From NCBI RefSeq assembly GCF_000308635.1, contig NZ_BAGD01000103.1:1-60463 (forward strand): 60,463 bases of DNA, written 5' to 3'. Source of the stretch: Nocardia otitidiscaviarum NBRC 14405 (GTDB lineage: Bacteria > Actinomycetota > Actinomycetes > Mycobacteriales > Mycobacteriaceae). Position numbers and translations under genes: made by a program. The notes below the pieces were generated by a model. It worked only from the letters and a program-made list of their open reading frames with translations, did no database searches and had not been told where the DNA came from. Below, in pieces: positions 44,655 to 54,402 of the stretch (the first letter of the stretch is position 1; each line of letters begins with the position of its first letter).

Positions 44655-45872
44655 GTGACGATGGAGATTCGACCGCTCGACGGGGTGCGGGTGCTGGAGT
44701 TGGGGAACTACGTCGCGGCGCCGACCGCCGGGCGGATCCTCGGGGACTTCGGGGCCGAGGTGATCAAGGTCGAGCGCCCCAAGACCGGGGACGAGCTGCG
44801 GAATTGGCGGCTGTACGGCGGCGATACCTCGATGCTGTACCGGACCGTCAACCGGAACAAGAAGTCGATCACGTTGGATCTGCGCACCGAGGCGGGGCGG
44901 CGGATCGTGCTCGAGCTCATCGAGCGGTGCGATGTGCTGCTGGAGAACTTCCGGCCCGGCATGCTGGAGAAGTGGGGGCTGGGGCCGGAGGTGCTGTCGG
45001 CGGCCAATCCGAAGCTGGTGATCACGCGGATCTCGGCCTACGGGCAGACCGGTCCGCTCGCGCAGCGCCCGGGTTTCGCCGCCGTCGCCGAGGCGGTGGG
45101 CGGCCTGCGCGAACTCGTCGGCGACCCGGATCGTCCGCCGGTGCGGGTGGGCGTCTCCATCGGCGATTCCATCGCGGGCATCTACGCGGCCTTCGGCACC
45201 GTGATGGCGCTGTTCCAGCGCGAGCGGGTGGAGCGGGTTCCCCTGGAGCAGCGCATCATCGACGTCGCGCTCAACGAGTCGATCCTGTCGGTGATGGAAT
45301 CGCTGGTGCCGGACTATCTCGCCTACGGCATCACACGCGAACGCGTCGGCGGACGCATGGAGGGCATCGCGCCCAGCAATGCCTACCCGTGCGCCGACGG
45401 CACCAGCATCATCATCGGCGGCAACGGGGACGCCATCTTCCAGCGCTATATGCGAGTCATCGACCGGCCGGACCTCGCCGCCGACCCGGAACTCCAGGAC
45501 AATGCGGGACGCTGGCAGCATCGCGAACGCCTCGACGCCGCCATCGCCGAGTGGACGCGCCGACACACCCGCGACGAGGCGCTGAAGGTGCTCGAGGAGG
45601 CGGCCATCCCGTGCGGCCCGATCTACACCGCCGCCGACCTGGTCGCCGACGAACAGTTGAAGGCACGCAATATGATCCAACCCTTCCGCGTGGACGTCGG
45701 CGAGCCCGAACCCAAGGAGGTCGGCTTCACCGGCATCGTGCCCGTGATCGGCGGTGCGTCGTTGCCCATCCGGTCGGTCGGCCCCGACCTGGGTGAACAC
45801 ACCCGCGAGGTGCTGTCGGGCCTGCTCGGCATGAGCGACGACGAGATCGAGGCGCTGGAGGCGGACCGATGA
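44655..45872 (+). CDS. CaiB/BaiF family (class III) CoA-transferase
   Basis: 405-aa enzyme moving CoA between carboxylic acids. RVLELGNYVAAPTAGRILGD at the N-terminus, VERPKTGDELRNW, LLENFRPGMLEKWGLG, and the catalytic Asp in VSIGDSIAGIYAAFG. GTG at 44655 or ATG two codons on. Its stop overlaps the start of the HMG-CoA-lyase-like gene (ATGA), so the pair forms a CoA-thioester degradation unit: activation of an acid, then aldol-type cleavage. Exact substrate unknown. Confidence 0.93.
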   Translation: MTMEIRPLDGVRVLELGNYVAAPTAGRILGDFGAEVIKVERPKTGDELRNWRLYGGDTSMLYRTVNRNKKSITLDLRTEAGRRIVLELIERCDVLLENFRPGMLEKWGLGPEVLSAANPKLVITRISAYGQTGPLAQRPGFAAVAEAVGGLRELVGDPDRPPVRVGVSIGDSIAGIYAAFGTVMALFQRERVERVPLEQRIIDVALNESILSVMESLVPDYLAYGITRERVGGRMEGIAPSNAYPCADGTSIIIGGNGDAIFQRYMRVIDRPDLAADPELQDNAGRWQHRERLDAAIAEWTRRHTRDEALKVLEEAAIPCGPIYTAADLVADEQLKARNMIQPFRVDVGEPEPKEVGFTGIVPVIGGASLPIRSVGPDLGEHTREVLSGLLGMSDDEIEALEADR

Positions 45873-46972
45873 ACCGGCACGACGGCGCGCCCGCTCCGGG
45901 CGGCGCGACACCGCCCGCTGGTGCGGGGCAACAGCCTGCCTCCTCGGCAGACCACCGCAACGCGGCCCCCTACCCCGGCGGCACAACACCGCACCGCAGC
46001 GCGGAACGACAGCTCGCTGACGCCGCACAGCTGACCGGCGCCGCGACTGCGCGCCGCGCGGTGCCCCTGCTCCGCGATGTGACCCTGCGCGACGGTCTGC
46101 AACTCACCGGCAAAGTCCTCCCCACCGAACACAAGGTGGAGATCGTGCGGCGGCTGCTCGGACTCGGCGTGCCGGAGTTGGAGATCGGCTCCCTCGCCCG
46201 GCCGGACCTGGTGCCGCCCATGGCCAACAGCCTGGAGGTGGTGGCCGCGCTGAGTCCGGAGGAGTTGCGGCGGTGCTGGCTCTGGGTCGCCACTCCGCGG
46301 CATGTGGAGAAGGCCGCCGCGGCGGGAGCGCGCAATTTCCAGTACTGCTTCTCGGTCTCCGATGCCCACAACCGGGCCAATATCGGCCGTGCGACGGAGG
46401 ACAGTGTGGCCGCCATGCCCGCCGCCGTCGAACTGGCGCGCGCGGTGGGCGGGCGTATTCAACTCTGTCTCGCCACGGCTTTCACCTGTCCGTTCGACGG
46501 GCCGGTGGATCCCGAGCGGGTACTGGCCATCGCCGCGGATCCCCGCACCGCGGGCGCGGACGACGTCGTGCTCGCCGATACGCTCGGCCAGGCGCATCCC
46601 GGGCAGGTGGCCGCACTGGTCGCGGCCGTCCGAGCCCGGAATCCGCAGCGGCGCATCGTCTTCCACGGCCACGACACCTGGGGCCTGGGGGTGGCGAACT
46701 CCCTGGCGGCGGCCGCGGCCGGGGCCGATGTGGTGGACGGGTCGCTCGGTGGGCTGGGCGGGTGCCCGTTCGCGCCGGGGGCGAGCGGCAACACCTCGAG
46801 TGAGGATCTGCTGTTCGCGACCCGGCCGGACTGGTTCACCCCGGCGGTGCTCGGTGAGCTGGTGCGAATGTCCGAAGCATTGTTGACCGAACTCGGCGAG
46901 CCGAATCGGTCCCGGACAGTCGAGGGTGCGCGGTCGAAAGCGCAGGCGTTCGAATGGGTTATCCGCGGCTGA
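45869..46972 (+). CDS. Hydroxymethylglutaryl-CoA lyase-like enzyme
   Basis: 367-aa TIM-barrel lyase of the HMG-CoA lyase family. Metal motif LLRDVTLRDGLQLTGKVLP, catalytic region FCFSVSDAHNR-like (QYCFSVSDAHNRANIGR), His pair FHGHDTWGLGVANSL, and the glycine loop GGLGGCPFAPGASGNTSSED. The first 60 residues are low-complexity (Ala, Pro, Gly, His) and unlike the family, so a later start is possible, although the ATGA overlap favours this one. Partner of the CoA-transferase. Leucine breakdown is one option; a related 3-hydroxy-acyl-CoA is equally possible. Confidence 0.88.
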   Translation: MNRHDGAPAPGGATPPAGAGQQPASSADHRNAAPYPGGTTPHRSAERQLADAAQLTGAATARRAVPLLRDVTLRDGLQLTGKVLPTEHKVEIVRRLLGLGVPELEIGSLARPDLVPPMANSLEVVAALSPEELRRCWLWVATPRHVEKAAAAGARNFQYCFSVSDAHNRANIGRATEDSVAAMPAAVELARAVGGRIQLCLATAFTCPFDGPVDPERVLAIAADPRTAGADDVVLADTLGQAHPGQVAALVAAVRARNPQRRIVFHGHDTWGLGVANSLAAAAAGADVVDGSLGGLGGCPFAPGASGNTSSEDLLFATRPDWFTPAVLGELVRMSEALLTELGEPNRSRTVEGARSKAQAFEWVIRG

Positions 46973-47219
46973 AGTCCGCGCGTAGCCGTAACAGCACCAA
47001 ACCCGCGGTGCACGCCAGAATCAATCCGGCGACGGTGATTTCGACATGTAGTCCGGCGATTCCGAATCCGGCGCCCACCAGGCCGCCGAGGAATATGAAC
47101 CAGGCGAGCGCCCGGGCCAGGATCTCGGTCACCCGCCGCGGCCGGTCCGCCGCGGAATCCGGGGATTCCACGGGCTGCGCGGCCGTGCGCAGCGGGGATG
47201 TCGAGGAAGCTCCCATCAT
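46959..47219 (-). CDS. Small two-helix membrane protein
   Basis: 86-aa protein I do not recognise with certainty. After a 30-residue polar N-terminus come two hydrophobic helices (ALAWFIFLGGLVGAGFGIAG and VAGLILACTAGLVLL) and a short basic end. TAGGAGTGG precedes two adjacent ATGs. Its 3' end overlaps the lyase gene by 14 bases in convergent orientation. Confidence 0.7.
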   Translation of the reverse strand: MMGASSTSPLRTAAQPVESPDSAADRPRRVTEILARALAWFIFLGGLVGAGFGIAGLHVEITVAGLILACTAGLVLLRLRADFSRG

Positions 47220-47533
47220 CCACTCCTAGATGACGCCCCCTGAGTTCGGCGCTCACGACTTCGTGAACCTGCGCGCGTCCCTCAGCTAATTCCGGGCGTA
47301 TCACATGTAACTTTGGTCACACATTACGGGTAGGCAACGGAATGTCCATGCGACACGGACACGCAACACGCAGAGTTGACCAATTCGATATGTGAATTAC
47401 TGCTGTTTGAGATTGTCTTGTGACGGCGGAACCCACCGCGCGGGACGGGATTCGAACCGACCGCCCGCCTGGCCCCGTCCGGCGGCCTCCATTAGGGTGA
47501 GCCCCACTCGAGACGAATGAGGAGAGCTCACCG
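47220..47533. promoter_or_regulatory. Intergenic region with a CRP-like site
   Basis: 314 bases between divergent genes. TGTAA (47306-47310), CTTTGG, TCACA (47317-47321) matches the CRP pattern TGTGA-N6-TCACA at all but one base, about 90 bases upstream of the small membrane-protein gene. A tRNA T-arm-like 13-mer at 47446-47458 on the minus strand has no tRNA around it. Confidence 0.45.
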
Positions 47534-48064
47534 ATGGACGGCAGCAACAGCCGCGCGGACGATCACGACGAGCACCGCTCGCGACGACTGCCCGCCCCCA
47601 TGATGGGCGCGGTCGCCGCCGCCGGAGCGGTCTCCCTCGGCCTCGTCCTCATCGGCTCCTGCGGCCTCGACGGCGAAGACACCTACGTCGCGCCCCCTCC
47701 CCTCAACGCCGACCTCCAAGCCGCACCCACCGGCTACGCCCGCTCCAGCACCACCACCCCGGTCATCGTCATCCCACCCTCCCCCACCTGGCGCGTCGCC
47801 GCCGACCGCCCCCCGCGCCGCACCACGACGACCACGGCCACCACCGTCGCGGTCGAGCGCGACGAGGACCGCGAGTACTCCGACACCGAGACCACCACCC
47901 GCACCACCCGCCCGACCACCCCGCGCACAACGCGCCCCACCCCCAGCACCACCGAGCGCACCGAGACGCTCACCCGACCTCCCACCGAAGAACCGCCGAC
48001 CACCACCGAGGATCTGCCCACCAGCGTGGTTCCGACCTTCCCGGACGAAGAGAGCGGGGAGTAG
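47534..48064 (+). CDS. Thr/Pro-rich secreted or lipoprotein-like protein
   Basis: 176-aa protein. The N-terminus has basic residues (HRSRR) before a hydrophobic stretch ending LVLIGSCG, which could be either a membrane anchor or a lipobox with Cys at about 43. The remainder is a low-complexity tail of Thr, Pro, Arg and Glu, likely extended through the envelope. GAGGAGA site before the ATG. No known domain. Confidence 0.7.
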   Translation: MDGSNSRADDHDEHRSRRLPAPMMGAVAAAGAVSLGLVLIGSCGLDGEDTYVAPPPLNADLQAAPTGYARSSTTTPVIVIPPSPTWRVAADRPPRRTTTTTATTVAVERDEDREYSDTETTTRTTRPTTPRTTRPTPSTTERTETLTRPPTEEPPTTTEDLPTSVVPTFPDEESGE

Positions 48065-48142
48065 CCCCCGGACCGTCCCCGGCGGGCGTGCGGCGGCGCA
48101 CGCGACCGACCCCCGCGATCCCGGAAGGGATCCGCTCAGGGC

Positions 48143-48197
48143 GAGCGGGAATCCATGGCGGCATCGTACGAGAGCGGTCCGCCACCAGTTCCCGCTC
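48143..48197 (-). repeat. 55-bp hairpin repeat, copy 1
   Basis: On the minus strand it begins GAGCGGGAACTGGTGGCGG and ends CCGCCATGGATTCCCGCTC. The outer arms GAGCGGGAA/TTCCCGCTC pair perfectly, as do GTGGCGG/CCGCCAT with one mismatch. It differs from copy 2 by matching changes in both outer arms. Sits between convergent genes. Confidence 0.88.
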
Positions 48198-48262
48198 GGC
48201 GGTAGGGGCGGGGCGCGTCGCGGGTCGGCGGTGCGGGCGTGGAGGTCCGGCGGAAATGACTG

Positions 48263-48288
48263 TGGCCCCTCCGATTTCGGAGGGGCCA
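48263..48288. terminator. Bidirectional terminator hairpin
   Basis: TGGCCCCTCCGA, two-base loop, TCGGAGGGGCCA: perfect 12-bp stem, just past the acyl-CoA dehydrogenase stop and shared with the convergent lipoprotein-like gene. Confidence 0.88.
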
Positions 48289-48310
48289 CCGGCGTTCGCG
48301 GGGAATACGG

Positions 48311-49432
48311 TCAGATTTCGACCAGGCCGTAGTCGGCGACGCGGGCGGTGAGGACCCGGAGATGTTCCAGGTCGCCGCCGAGGGTGCGGCCGATGGCGGT
48401 CAGGCGGGCGACGTAGTGGCTGACCGGGTATTCGGTGGTGATGCCGATGCCGCCGTGCATCTGCACGGCCTCCTGGCCGATGTGCCGCGCCCCGCGCGCG
48501 ACCTGGAGGCGGGCGCGGGAGGCGATCACCGGATCCACGGTGCCGTCGGCGAGGGCGGCGGTGGCGTAGTAGCTCATGCTGCGGGCCAGTTCCAGCGAGA
48601 CGTACATATCCGCGGCCCGCTGCGACAGGGTCTGGAACTTCGACAGCGTGACCCCGAACTGCTTGCGGGTTTTCAAGTATTCGGTGGTGAGTCGCAGCGA
48701 TTCCGCCATCGCGCCCAGGGATTCCGCGCACAGGGCGGCCTGCGCCTGGACCAGCGCCGCGTCGATGGCGGACCGGGCGTCACCGCCGGTGCCGAGCACT
48801 TCGGCGGGGGTGGAATCGAATTCGAGCTGTGCGCCGCGCCGTCCGTCGAAGGTGCGGAAGGGTTTGCGCGCCACCGTATCCGCGGCGACCAGGAACAGTC
48901 CGGTGCCGCCGTCGGGCAGCGCTGCGCTGACCACCAGGGTGTCGGCGCAATCGCCGTGCGGAACCGGGTTCTTCACGCCGGTCAGCACATACGAATCCCC
49001 CTGTGCCACAGCGGTGGTGGACAGCTCCGTGGACGGCCACCGCAGCCCGGGCTCCTCGTGCGCGAAGGCCAGCAGCCGCTGTCCGCCGACCACCTCGGGC
49101 AGCACCCGCTGCCGCTGTTCGGCGGTGCCCACGCTCGCCACCAGCGAGCCGGGCAGCAGCACCGCGTCCAGCAGCGGTTCGGGCGCGAGGCAGCGGCCGA
49201 TCTCCTCGAGCACCACCATGGTCTCGACGGGGCCCGCGTCCATACCGCCGTCCGCTTCACTGAAAGCCAGTCCCAGCACGCCCAATTCGGCGAGCTGCCC
49301 CCACACGTCGCGGCTCCAGCCCAGATCGGTGTCGGTGATCTTCAGTCGCGACTCCGGATCGTAAGTGCGCGCCAGCACCTCGCGCACCGTGTCGCGCAGC
49401 ATGATCTGTTCATCGGTGAGTTCGAAATCCAT
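48311..49432 (-). CDS. Acyl-CoA dehydrogenase, smaller subunit type
   Basis: 373-aa flavoprotein of the FadE kind. N-terminal helical domain (MDFELTDEQIMLRDTVREVL), middle beta domain (LLAFAHEEPGL, YVLTGVKNPVPHGDCADTLV), C-terminal helices with TRKQFGVTLSKFQTLSQ and AVQMHGGIGITTEYPVSHY. It follows a second acyl-CoA dehydrogenase by nine bases. Such pairs in mycolate bacteria often form alpha2beta2 enzymes acting on sterol side chains or other bulky acyl-CoAs. No other sterol gene is near, so the substrate is open. Confidence 0.92.
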   Translation of the reverse strand: MDFELTDEQIMLRDTVREVLARTYDPESRLKITDTDLGWSRDVWGQLAELGVLGLAFSEADGGMDAGPVETMVVLEEIGRCLAPEPLLDAVLLPGSLVASVGTAEQRQRVLPEVVGGQRLLAFAHEEPGLRWPSTELSTTAVAQGDSYVLTGVKNPVPHGDCADTLVVSAALPDGGTGLFLVAADTVARKPFRTFDGRRGAQLEFDSTPAEVLGTGGDARSAIDAALVQAQAALCAESLGAMAESLRLTTEYLKTRKQFGVTLSKFQTLSQRAADMYVSLELARSMSYYATAALADGTVDPVIASRARLQVARGARHIGQEAVQMHGGIGITTEYPVSHYVARLTAIGRTLGGDLEHLRVLTARVADYGLVEI

Positions 49433-49441
49433 GGCGGCGCC

Positions 49442-50611
<1,170 letters not shown>

Positions 50612-50650
50612 CGCGTCTCCAGGCGTTCGCCGTATGTGTTCCGCGTCTCG

Positions 50651-50680
50651 GTCTTAAAAGACACGGCCAAGTGGGTGTCT
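50651..50680 (-). promoter_or_regulatory. Candidate promoter/operator of the acyl-CoA dehydrogenase pair
   Basis: AGACAC (50659-50664), ten bases, GTGTCT (50675-50680), overlapping GTCTT-AA-AAGAC (50651-50662). On the minus strand TTGAGA and TTTTAA at 18-base spacing resemble -35 and -10 elements, so a bound repressor would block the promoter. Regulator unknown; TetR type is a guess. Confidence 0.45.
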
Positions 50681-50842
50681 CAAAGCTACCACTGGGTAAT
50701 GGTCGGTCTGTCACTCGCATCACACCGGCGGCGCGGGCTCATCCCCCACGCCGGGCACACGGCTGGTAATTTGCGGAGGGATCAGCGCGCCCCGGAAAGG
50801 CATCCGGCGGCCGCGCCCATCGAATCTCGAGGAGCAATACGA

Positions 50843-51583
50843 GTGAACGGCAGGACCCTCCGCCGCGCCGCGTCCGCGACCGCCATCGCGGCCACGGTGG
50901 CGCTAGGCACGACCGCAGTCGCCCACGCCGAACCCGCGGAGCCGCAGCCCTCACCCGTCGACACGGCCATCCAACAGCTCACCGACACCGCCGACGGCAA
51001 TGCCGACGCCGAGGCCGCGGTGCGCTCCACCGCCAAGGCCGCACAGCTCATCACCGCCGCCAAGCTGGGCAATGTGGCGTTCGCGCCGTTCGCCTACATG
51101 GCCCCCACCATCGGCTGCGGCACCACTATGCCGCTCAGCCTGACCGCGGCCTCCGCCATCGCGGGCGGCACCCCCGACAGCCTCGGCGCCGCCCCCGGCA
51201 CCATCCGCTTCCAGGCCGTCGCCCAGCACTCCGGCATGCCGCTGGCCTCCGGCCTCAGCGTGGTCTGGCTGAACGTGAACAACGGCCGCAGCGGGATCAA
51301 CATGCTCGACGACGTCTCCGAGTACAACCTCCCCAGCCTCTCCAAGACCGTCGACTCCGGCCCCGGCAACATCATCGCCTCCCTCTGGGGCACCATCGAC
51401 TACCCCGGCGCCCGCTGCGTGGTCACCCCCACCGTCGGCCTCTTCACCGTCCCCGACCTCCCGCCCCCGGCCCCGGAAACCCCCACCGACCCGGCAGCGC
51501 CGGCCCCGGCCGACGCCGGCTCGGCGGGCGCCCCCGAACAACCCGCCCCCGCGGCCCCGGCCGACACCCCCGCGCCGAACTAA
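50843..51583 (+). CDS. Secreted protein with Sec signal peptide
   Basis: 246-aa exported protein, not recognised as a named family. Signal peptide NGRTLRRAASATAIAATVAL ending AVAHA before EPAEP. The mature part has two cysteines (IGCGTTMPLS, GARCVVTPTVG) likely to form a disulfide and resembles small beta-rich actinobacterial secreted proteins. The last 50 residues are Pro/Ala-rich. GTG at 50843 follows GAGGAG. Role in the envelope is plausible only from localisation. Confidence 0.75.
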   Translation: MNGRTLRRAASATAIAATVALGTTAVAHAEPAEPQPSPVDTAIQQLTDTADGNADAEAAVRSTAKAAQLITAAKLGNVAFAPFAYMAPTIGCGTTMPLSLTAASAIAGGTPDSLGAAPGTIRFQAVAQHSGMPLASGLSVVWLNVNNGRSGINMLDDVSEYNLPSLSKTVDSGPGNIIASLWGTIDYPGARCVVTPTVGLFTVPDLPPPAPETPTDPAAPAPADAGSAGAPEQPAPAAPADTPAPN

Positions 51584-51767
51584 CCACGGTCCCAACCGAA
51601 CCAGCTCAGAGCCCGCCCCAACCCGGCGGGCTCTCCCGCTACGGCATCACCCCACACCACCCGCGCCCGCCCGAACCGGCAGACTCGCGCCCGGTCCGCA
51701 ACCCCCGTACGGGACCGTTCCGCTCACCCGCACCTACGTCCGCCCCCGCGGCGCACGTTCTTTCGCC

Positions 51768-51822
51768 GAGGGGGAACTGGTGGCGGACCGCTCTCGCACA
51801 ATGCCGCCACAGATTCCCCCTC
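51768..51822 (+). repeat. 55-bp hairpin repeat, copy 2
   Basis: Begins GAGGGGGAACTGGTGGCGG and ends CCGCCACAGATTCCCCCTC. Outer arms GAGGGGGAA/TTCCCCCTC and inner arms GTGGCGG/CCGCCAC pair perfectly. Same length as copies 1 and 3. Lies 38 bases left of the other repeat family. Confidence 0.9.
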
Positions 51823-51860
51823 GCTATGCAGGACACCCACTGACGACCATCCGCCCGCTT

Positions 51861-52024
51861 GATTCGCGGCGCGTCCCGGTTCTGGACTGACCGGAGCGGA
51901 GGAGCGAAGCGGGGGAGCGGAGGGAGGGAAGAACCGGGACCTCCAGCGCCGCGAATCCGCCGGAGCGAAGCGGAGGCAATCAAACACAGCATCCGCCCGG
52001 AGCGCAGCGGAGGGCAAATCGAAC
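51861..52024 (-). repeat. Dispersed inverted-repeat element, copy B
   Basis: Opposite in orientation to copy A. The 98-bp core (51861-51958) differs from it by one base. Beyond the core the two CTCCG modules are in the reverse order from copy A, joined by TGTGTTTGAT (TGTGTTCGAT in A). It ends directly before the stop of the helicase gene. Confidence 0.9.
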
Positions 52025-52029
52025 CCAGC

Positions 52030-53805
52030 TCAGGCGCGGGGTTTGCGGCGGTCGAAGCGCTTGCCGCCGTCGCGGCGGGGGGCGCGGCTCAGGGGCCGGT
52101 GTCCGGGCGGGCCGGAGTCGAGCTGGAGCTGGATGAGCTGGCCGCTGATGCGGGTGCGGCGCAGGGCGTCCAGAGTTTCCGAGGACAGGTCGGCGGGGAG
52201 TTCGACCAGGCTGTGGTCGGGGCGGATGCTGATGTGGCCGAAGTCGCTGCGACGCAGGCCGCCCTCGTTGGCGATGGCGCCGACGATGGCGCCGGGCACC
52301 ACCTTGTGGCGCTTGCCGACCGAGATGCGGTAGGTGGCCATTTCGGCACCGGTCGCGCGGTGGCGGGACGGGCCTTCACGGCGCGGACGGTCGCCCTCGA
52401 AGGAGCGGGAGCCGCGTTCGCGGGGGCGGCGTTCGGGCTCCGGGTCGGGCTCCATGAAGAAGTTGTCGCCGTCGTGCGAGCCGACGGCCAGCGCGGCGGC
52501 GATATCCACCAGCGGGATATTGTGCTCGCGCTCGTAGTCCTCGATGAGTTTGCGGAACAGCGCCAGGTTCGCGGCGGACAGGTTCTCGGTGATCATGTCG
52601 CCGAATTTGGCGACGCGCTGCGCGTTCACATCCTCCACGCTGGGCAGCTGCATCTCGGTGAGCGGCTGGCGGGTGGCGCGTTCGATGGAGTCGAGCAGGC
52701 GGCGTTCGCGCGGCGCCACGAACAGCAGCGCCTCACCGCTGCGGCCGGCGCGGCCGGTGCGGCCGATGCGGTGCACGTAGGACTCGGTGTCGTGCGGGAT
52801 GTCGTAGTTGACGACGTGCGAGATGCGCTCCACGTCGAGGCCGCGGGCGGCGACGTCGGTGGCGACGAGGATGTCGAGCGCGCCCGACTTGAGCTGTCCG
52901 ATGGTGCGCTCACGCTGCGCCTGCACGATGTCGCCGTTGATGGCGGCGGCGGAATACCCGCGGGCGCGCAGCTTCTCGGCCAGCTCCTCGGTGGCCTGCT
53001 TGGTGCGCACGAAGATGATCATGGCCTCGAAGGGCTCGACCTCGAGGATACGGGTCAGCGCGTCGAGCTTGCGCTGATAGGACACCTGCACCCAGCGCTG
53101 GGTGATGTTGGTGTTGGTGGCCGTCTTGGCCTTGACCGTGATCTCCACCGGGTCGTGCAGGTACTGCTTGGAGATCTTGCGGATGGCGGTCGGCATGGTC
53201 GCCGAGAACAACGCCACCTGCTTGGACTCGGGCGTGTCGCGCAGGATGCGCTCCACGTCGTCCTGGAAGCCCATCTTCAGCATCTCGTCGGCCTCGTCGA
53301 GCACGAGGTACTGGAGCTGGGTCAGGTCCAGGGTGCCGCGTTCCAGGTGGTCGATCACGCGACCGGGCGTGCCGACCACGACCTGCGCGCCGCGACGCAG
53401 CCCGGACAGCTGGACGGCGTAGTTCTGGCCGCCGTAGATGGGCAGCACATGCAGGTCGGGCATGTGCGCGGAGTAGCGCTCGAACGCCTCGGCCACCTGG
53501 ATGGCCAGCTCGCGGGTCGGGGCCAGGACCAGCGCCCGCGGCGATTTGCCGGAGACTTGCAGGCCCATGAGGATCGGAATCGCGAACGCGGCCGTCTTGC
53601 CGGTGCCGGTCTGCGCGAGCCCCACCACGTCCGCGCCGTCGAGCAGCGGCGGGATGGTCGCCGCCTGGATGGGCGACGGCGACTCGTAGCCGACATCGGC
53701 GATGGCCCGCAGAATGCGGTCATCGATGCCCAGATCGGCGAAGGACGGGCCGGTCGCGTCCCTCTCGTCGTCGATCGAAACGCTGTCGGCCGGTGAGGTG
53801 CTCAT
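52030..53805 (-). CDS. deaD: DEAD-box RNA helicase with DbpA-like RNA-binding domain
   Basis: 591-aa ATP-dependent RNA helicase. Q motif SFADLGIDDRILRAI, Walker A LAQTGTGKTAAF, PTRELAIQ, TPGRVIDH, DEADEML, SAT, then helicase C motifs IIFVRTKQATEE, DVAARGLDVERI and HRIGRTGRAGR. A basic low-complexity stretch leads to a C-terminal DbpA-type RRM (about 500-570; RISVGKRHKVVPGAIVGAI). ATG at 53805. Likely acts in ribosome assembly and cold or RNA-decay responses. A long non-coding leader region lies upstream. Confidence 0.94.
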   Translation of the reverse strand: MSTSPADSVSIDDERDATGPSFADLGIDDRILRAIADVGYESPSPIQAATIPPLLDGADVVGLAQTGTGKTAAFAIPILMGLQVSGKSPRALVLAPTRELAIQVAEAFERYSAHMPDLHVLPIYGGQNYAVQLSGLRRGAQVVVGTPGRVIDHLERGTLDLTQLQYLVLDEADEMLKMGFQDDVERILRDTPESKQVALFSATMPTAIRKISKQYLHDPVEITVKAKTATNTNITQRWVQVSYQRKLDALTRILEVEPFEAMIIFVRTKQATEELAEKLRARGYSAAAINGDIVQAQRERTIGQLKSGALDILVATDVAARGLDVERISHVVNYDIPHDTESYVHRIGRTGRAGRSGEALLFVAPRERRLLDSIERATRQPLTEMQLPSVEDVNAQRVAKFGDMITENLSAANLALFRKLIEDYEREHNIPLVDIAAALAVGSHDGDNFFMEPDPEPERRPRERGSRSFEGDRPRREGPSRHRATGAEMATYRISVGKRHKVVPGAIVGAIANEGGLRRSDFGHISIRPDHSLVELPADLSSETLDALRRTRISGQLIQLQLDSGPPGHRPLSRAPRRDGGKRFDRRKPRA

Positions 53806-54402
53806 TGGCCGCAAGTTTACTGCTTGGCAGTGGTCGCCCCGACCATCGGGCCGACCGGGTGAGACCCAGGTAACCGAACGGTCGGCATCGCATACCTCGA
53901 CACCATCGAAATCCCCAGCCCCGCCAGCCGTTTCCACCACCACCTCGAATCCCCACCCCGGCCGCCCCACCGACCCGCCGCACCCGAGCACACCGCGGCA
54001 TCCACCACCCCGCCGCTTACCCACCTCGCGGCAGCCCCGCCACGAACCTCGGACACGCCCTGACATTCCACGCACTGCGGCCCGCGCGGCATCCGGCCAC
54101 ACCTCAGCCCGCACGTGACGAGGTGTCGGCCTGGCGGGCACCTCCACGGCGCTGAGTGCGATGTCGGTCGCCGCCTACATCACCCGGGACACCGCCGCCA
54201 CCGGACTCGCCCACCGCATCGCCGACCTCCGTACACACCGCAGCATCACGTCCGGCCGTCCGTAGACGCCGCGGAGTTCCACCGCCCCCGCACACGCTCC
54301 TCCGGTGCCGCGGGGGGGTTCAGCGACCTTTCGGGCGTCGGGCCGGTGCCGCGCGTACGTTCCCGGTGTCGCTGGACGCCGGAATCGGGTACTTCTGTGT
54401 GC
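53806..54402. other. Long divergent intergenic region
   Basis: 597 bases between the helicase and the nitrilase-family gene. Much of it is C-rich on the plus strand and carries no frame with gene-like composition. The part next to the helicase may be a structured 5' leader, as common for deaD genes, but I cannot define a structure. Confidence 0.35.

Noticed and set aside
47446..47458. T-arm-like sequence GGTTCGAATCCCG on the minus strand, hinting at a tRNA or an attachment site
   Set aside because: The T stem does not pair (a C-C and two wobble pairs), no acceptor, D or anticodon arm can be drawn, and no integrase is near. Chance palindrome around TTCGAA is more likely.
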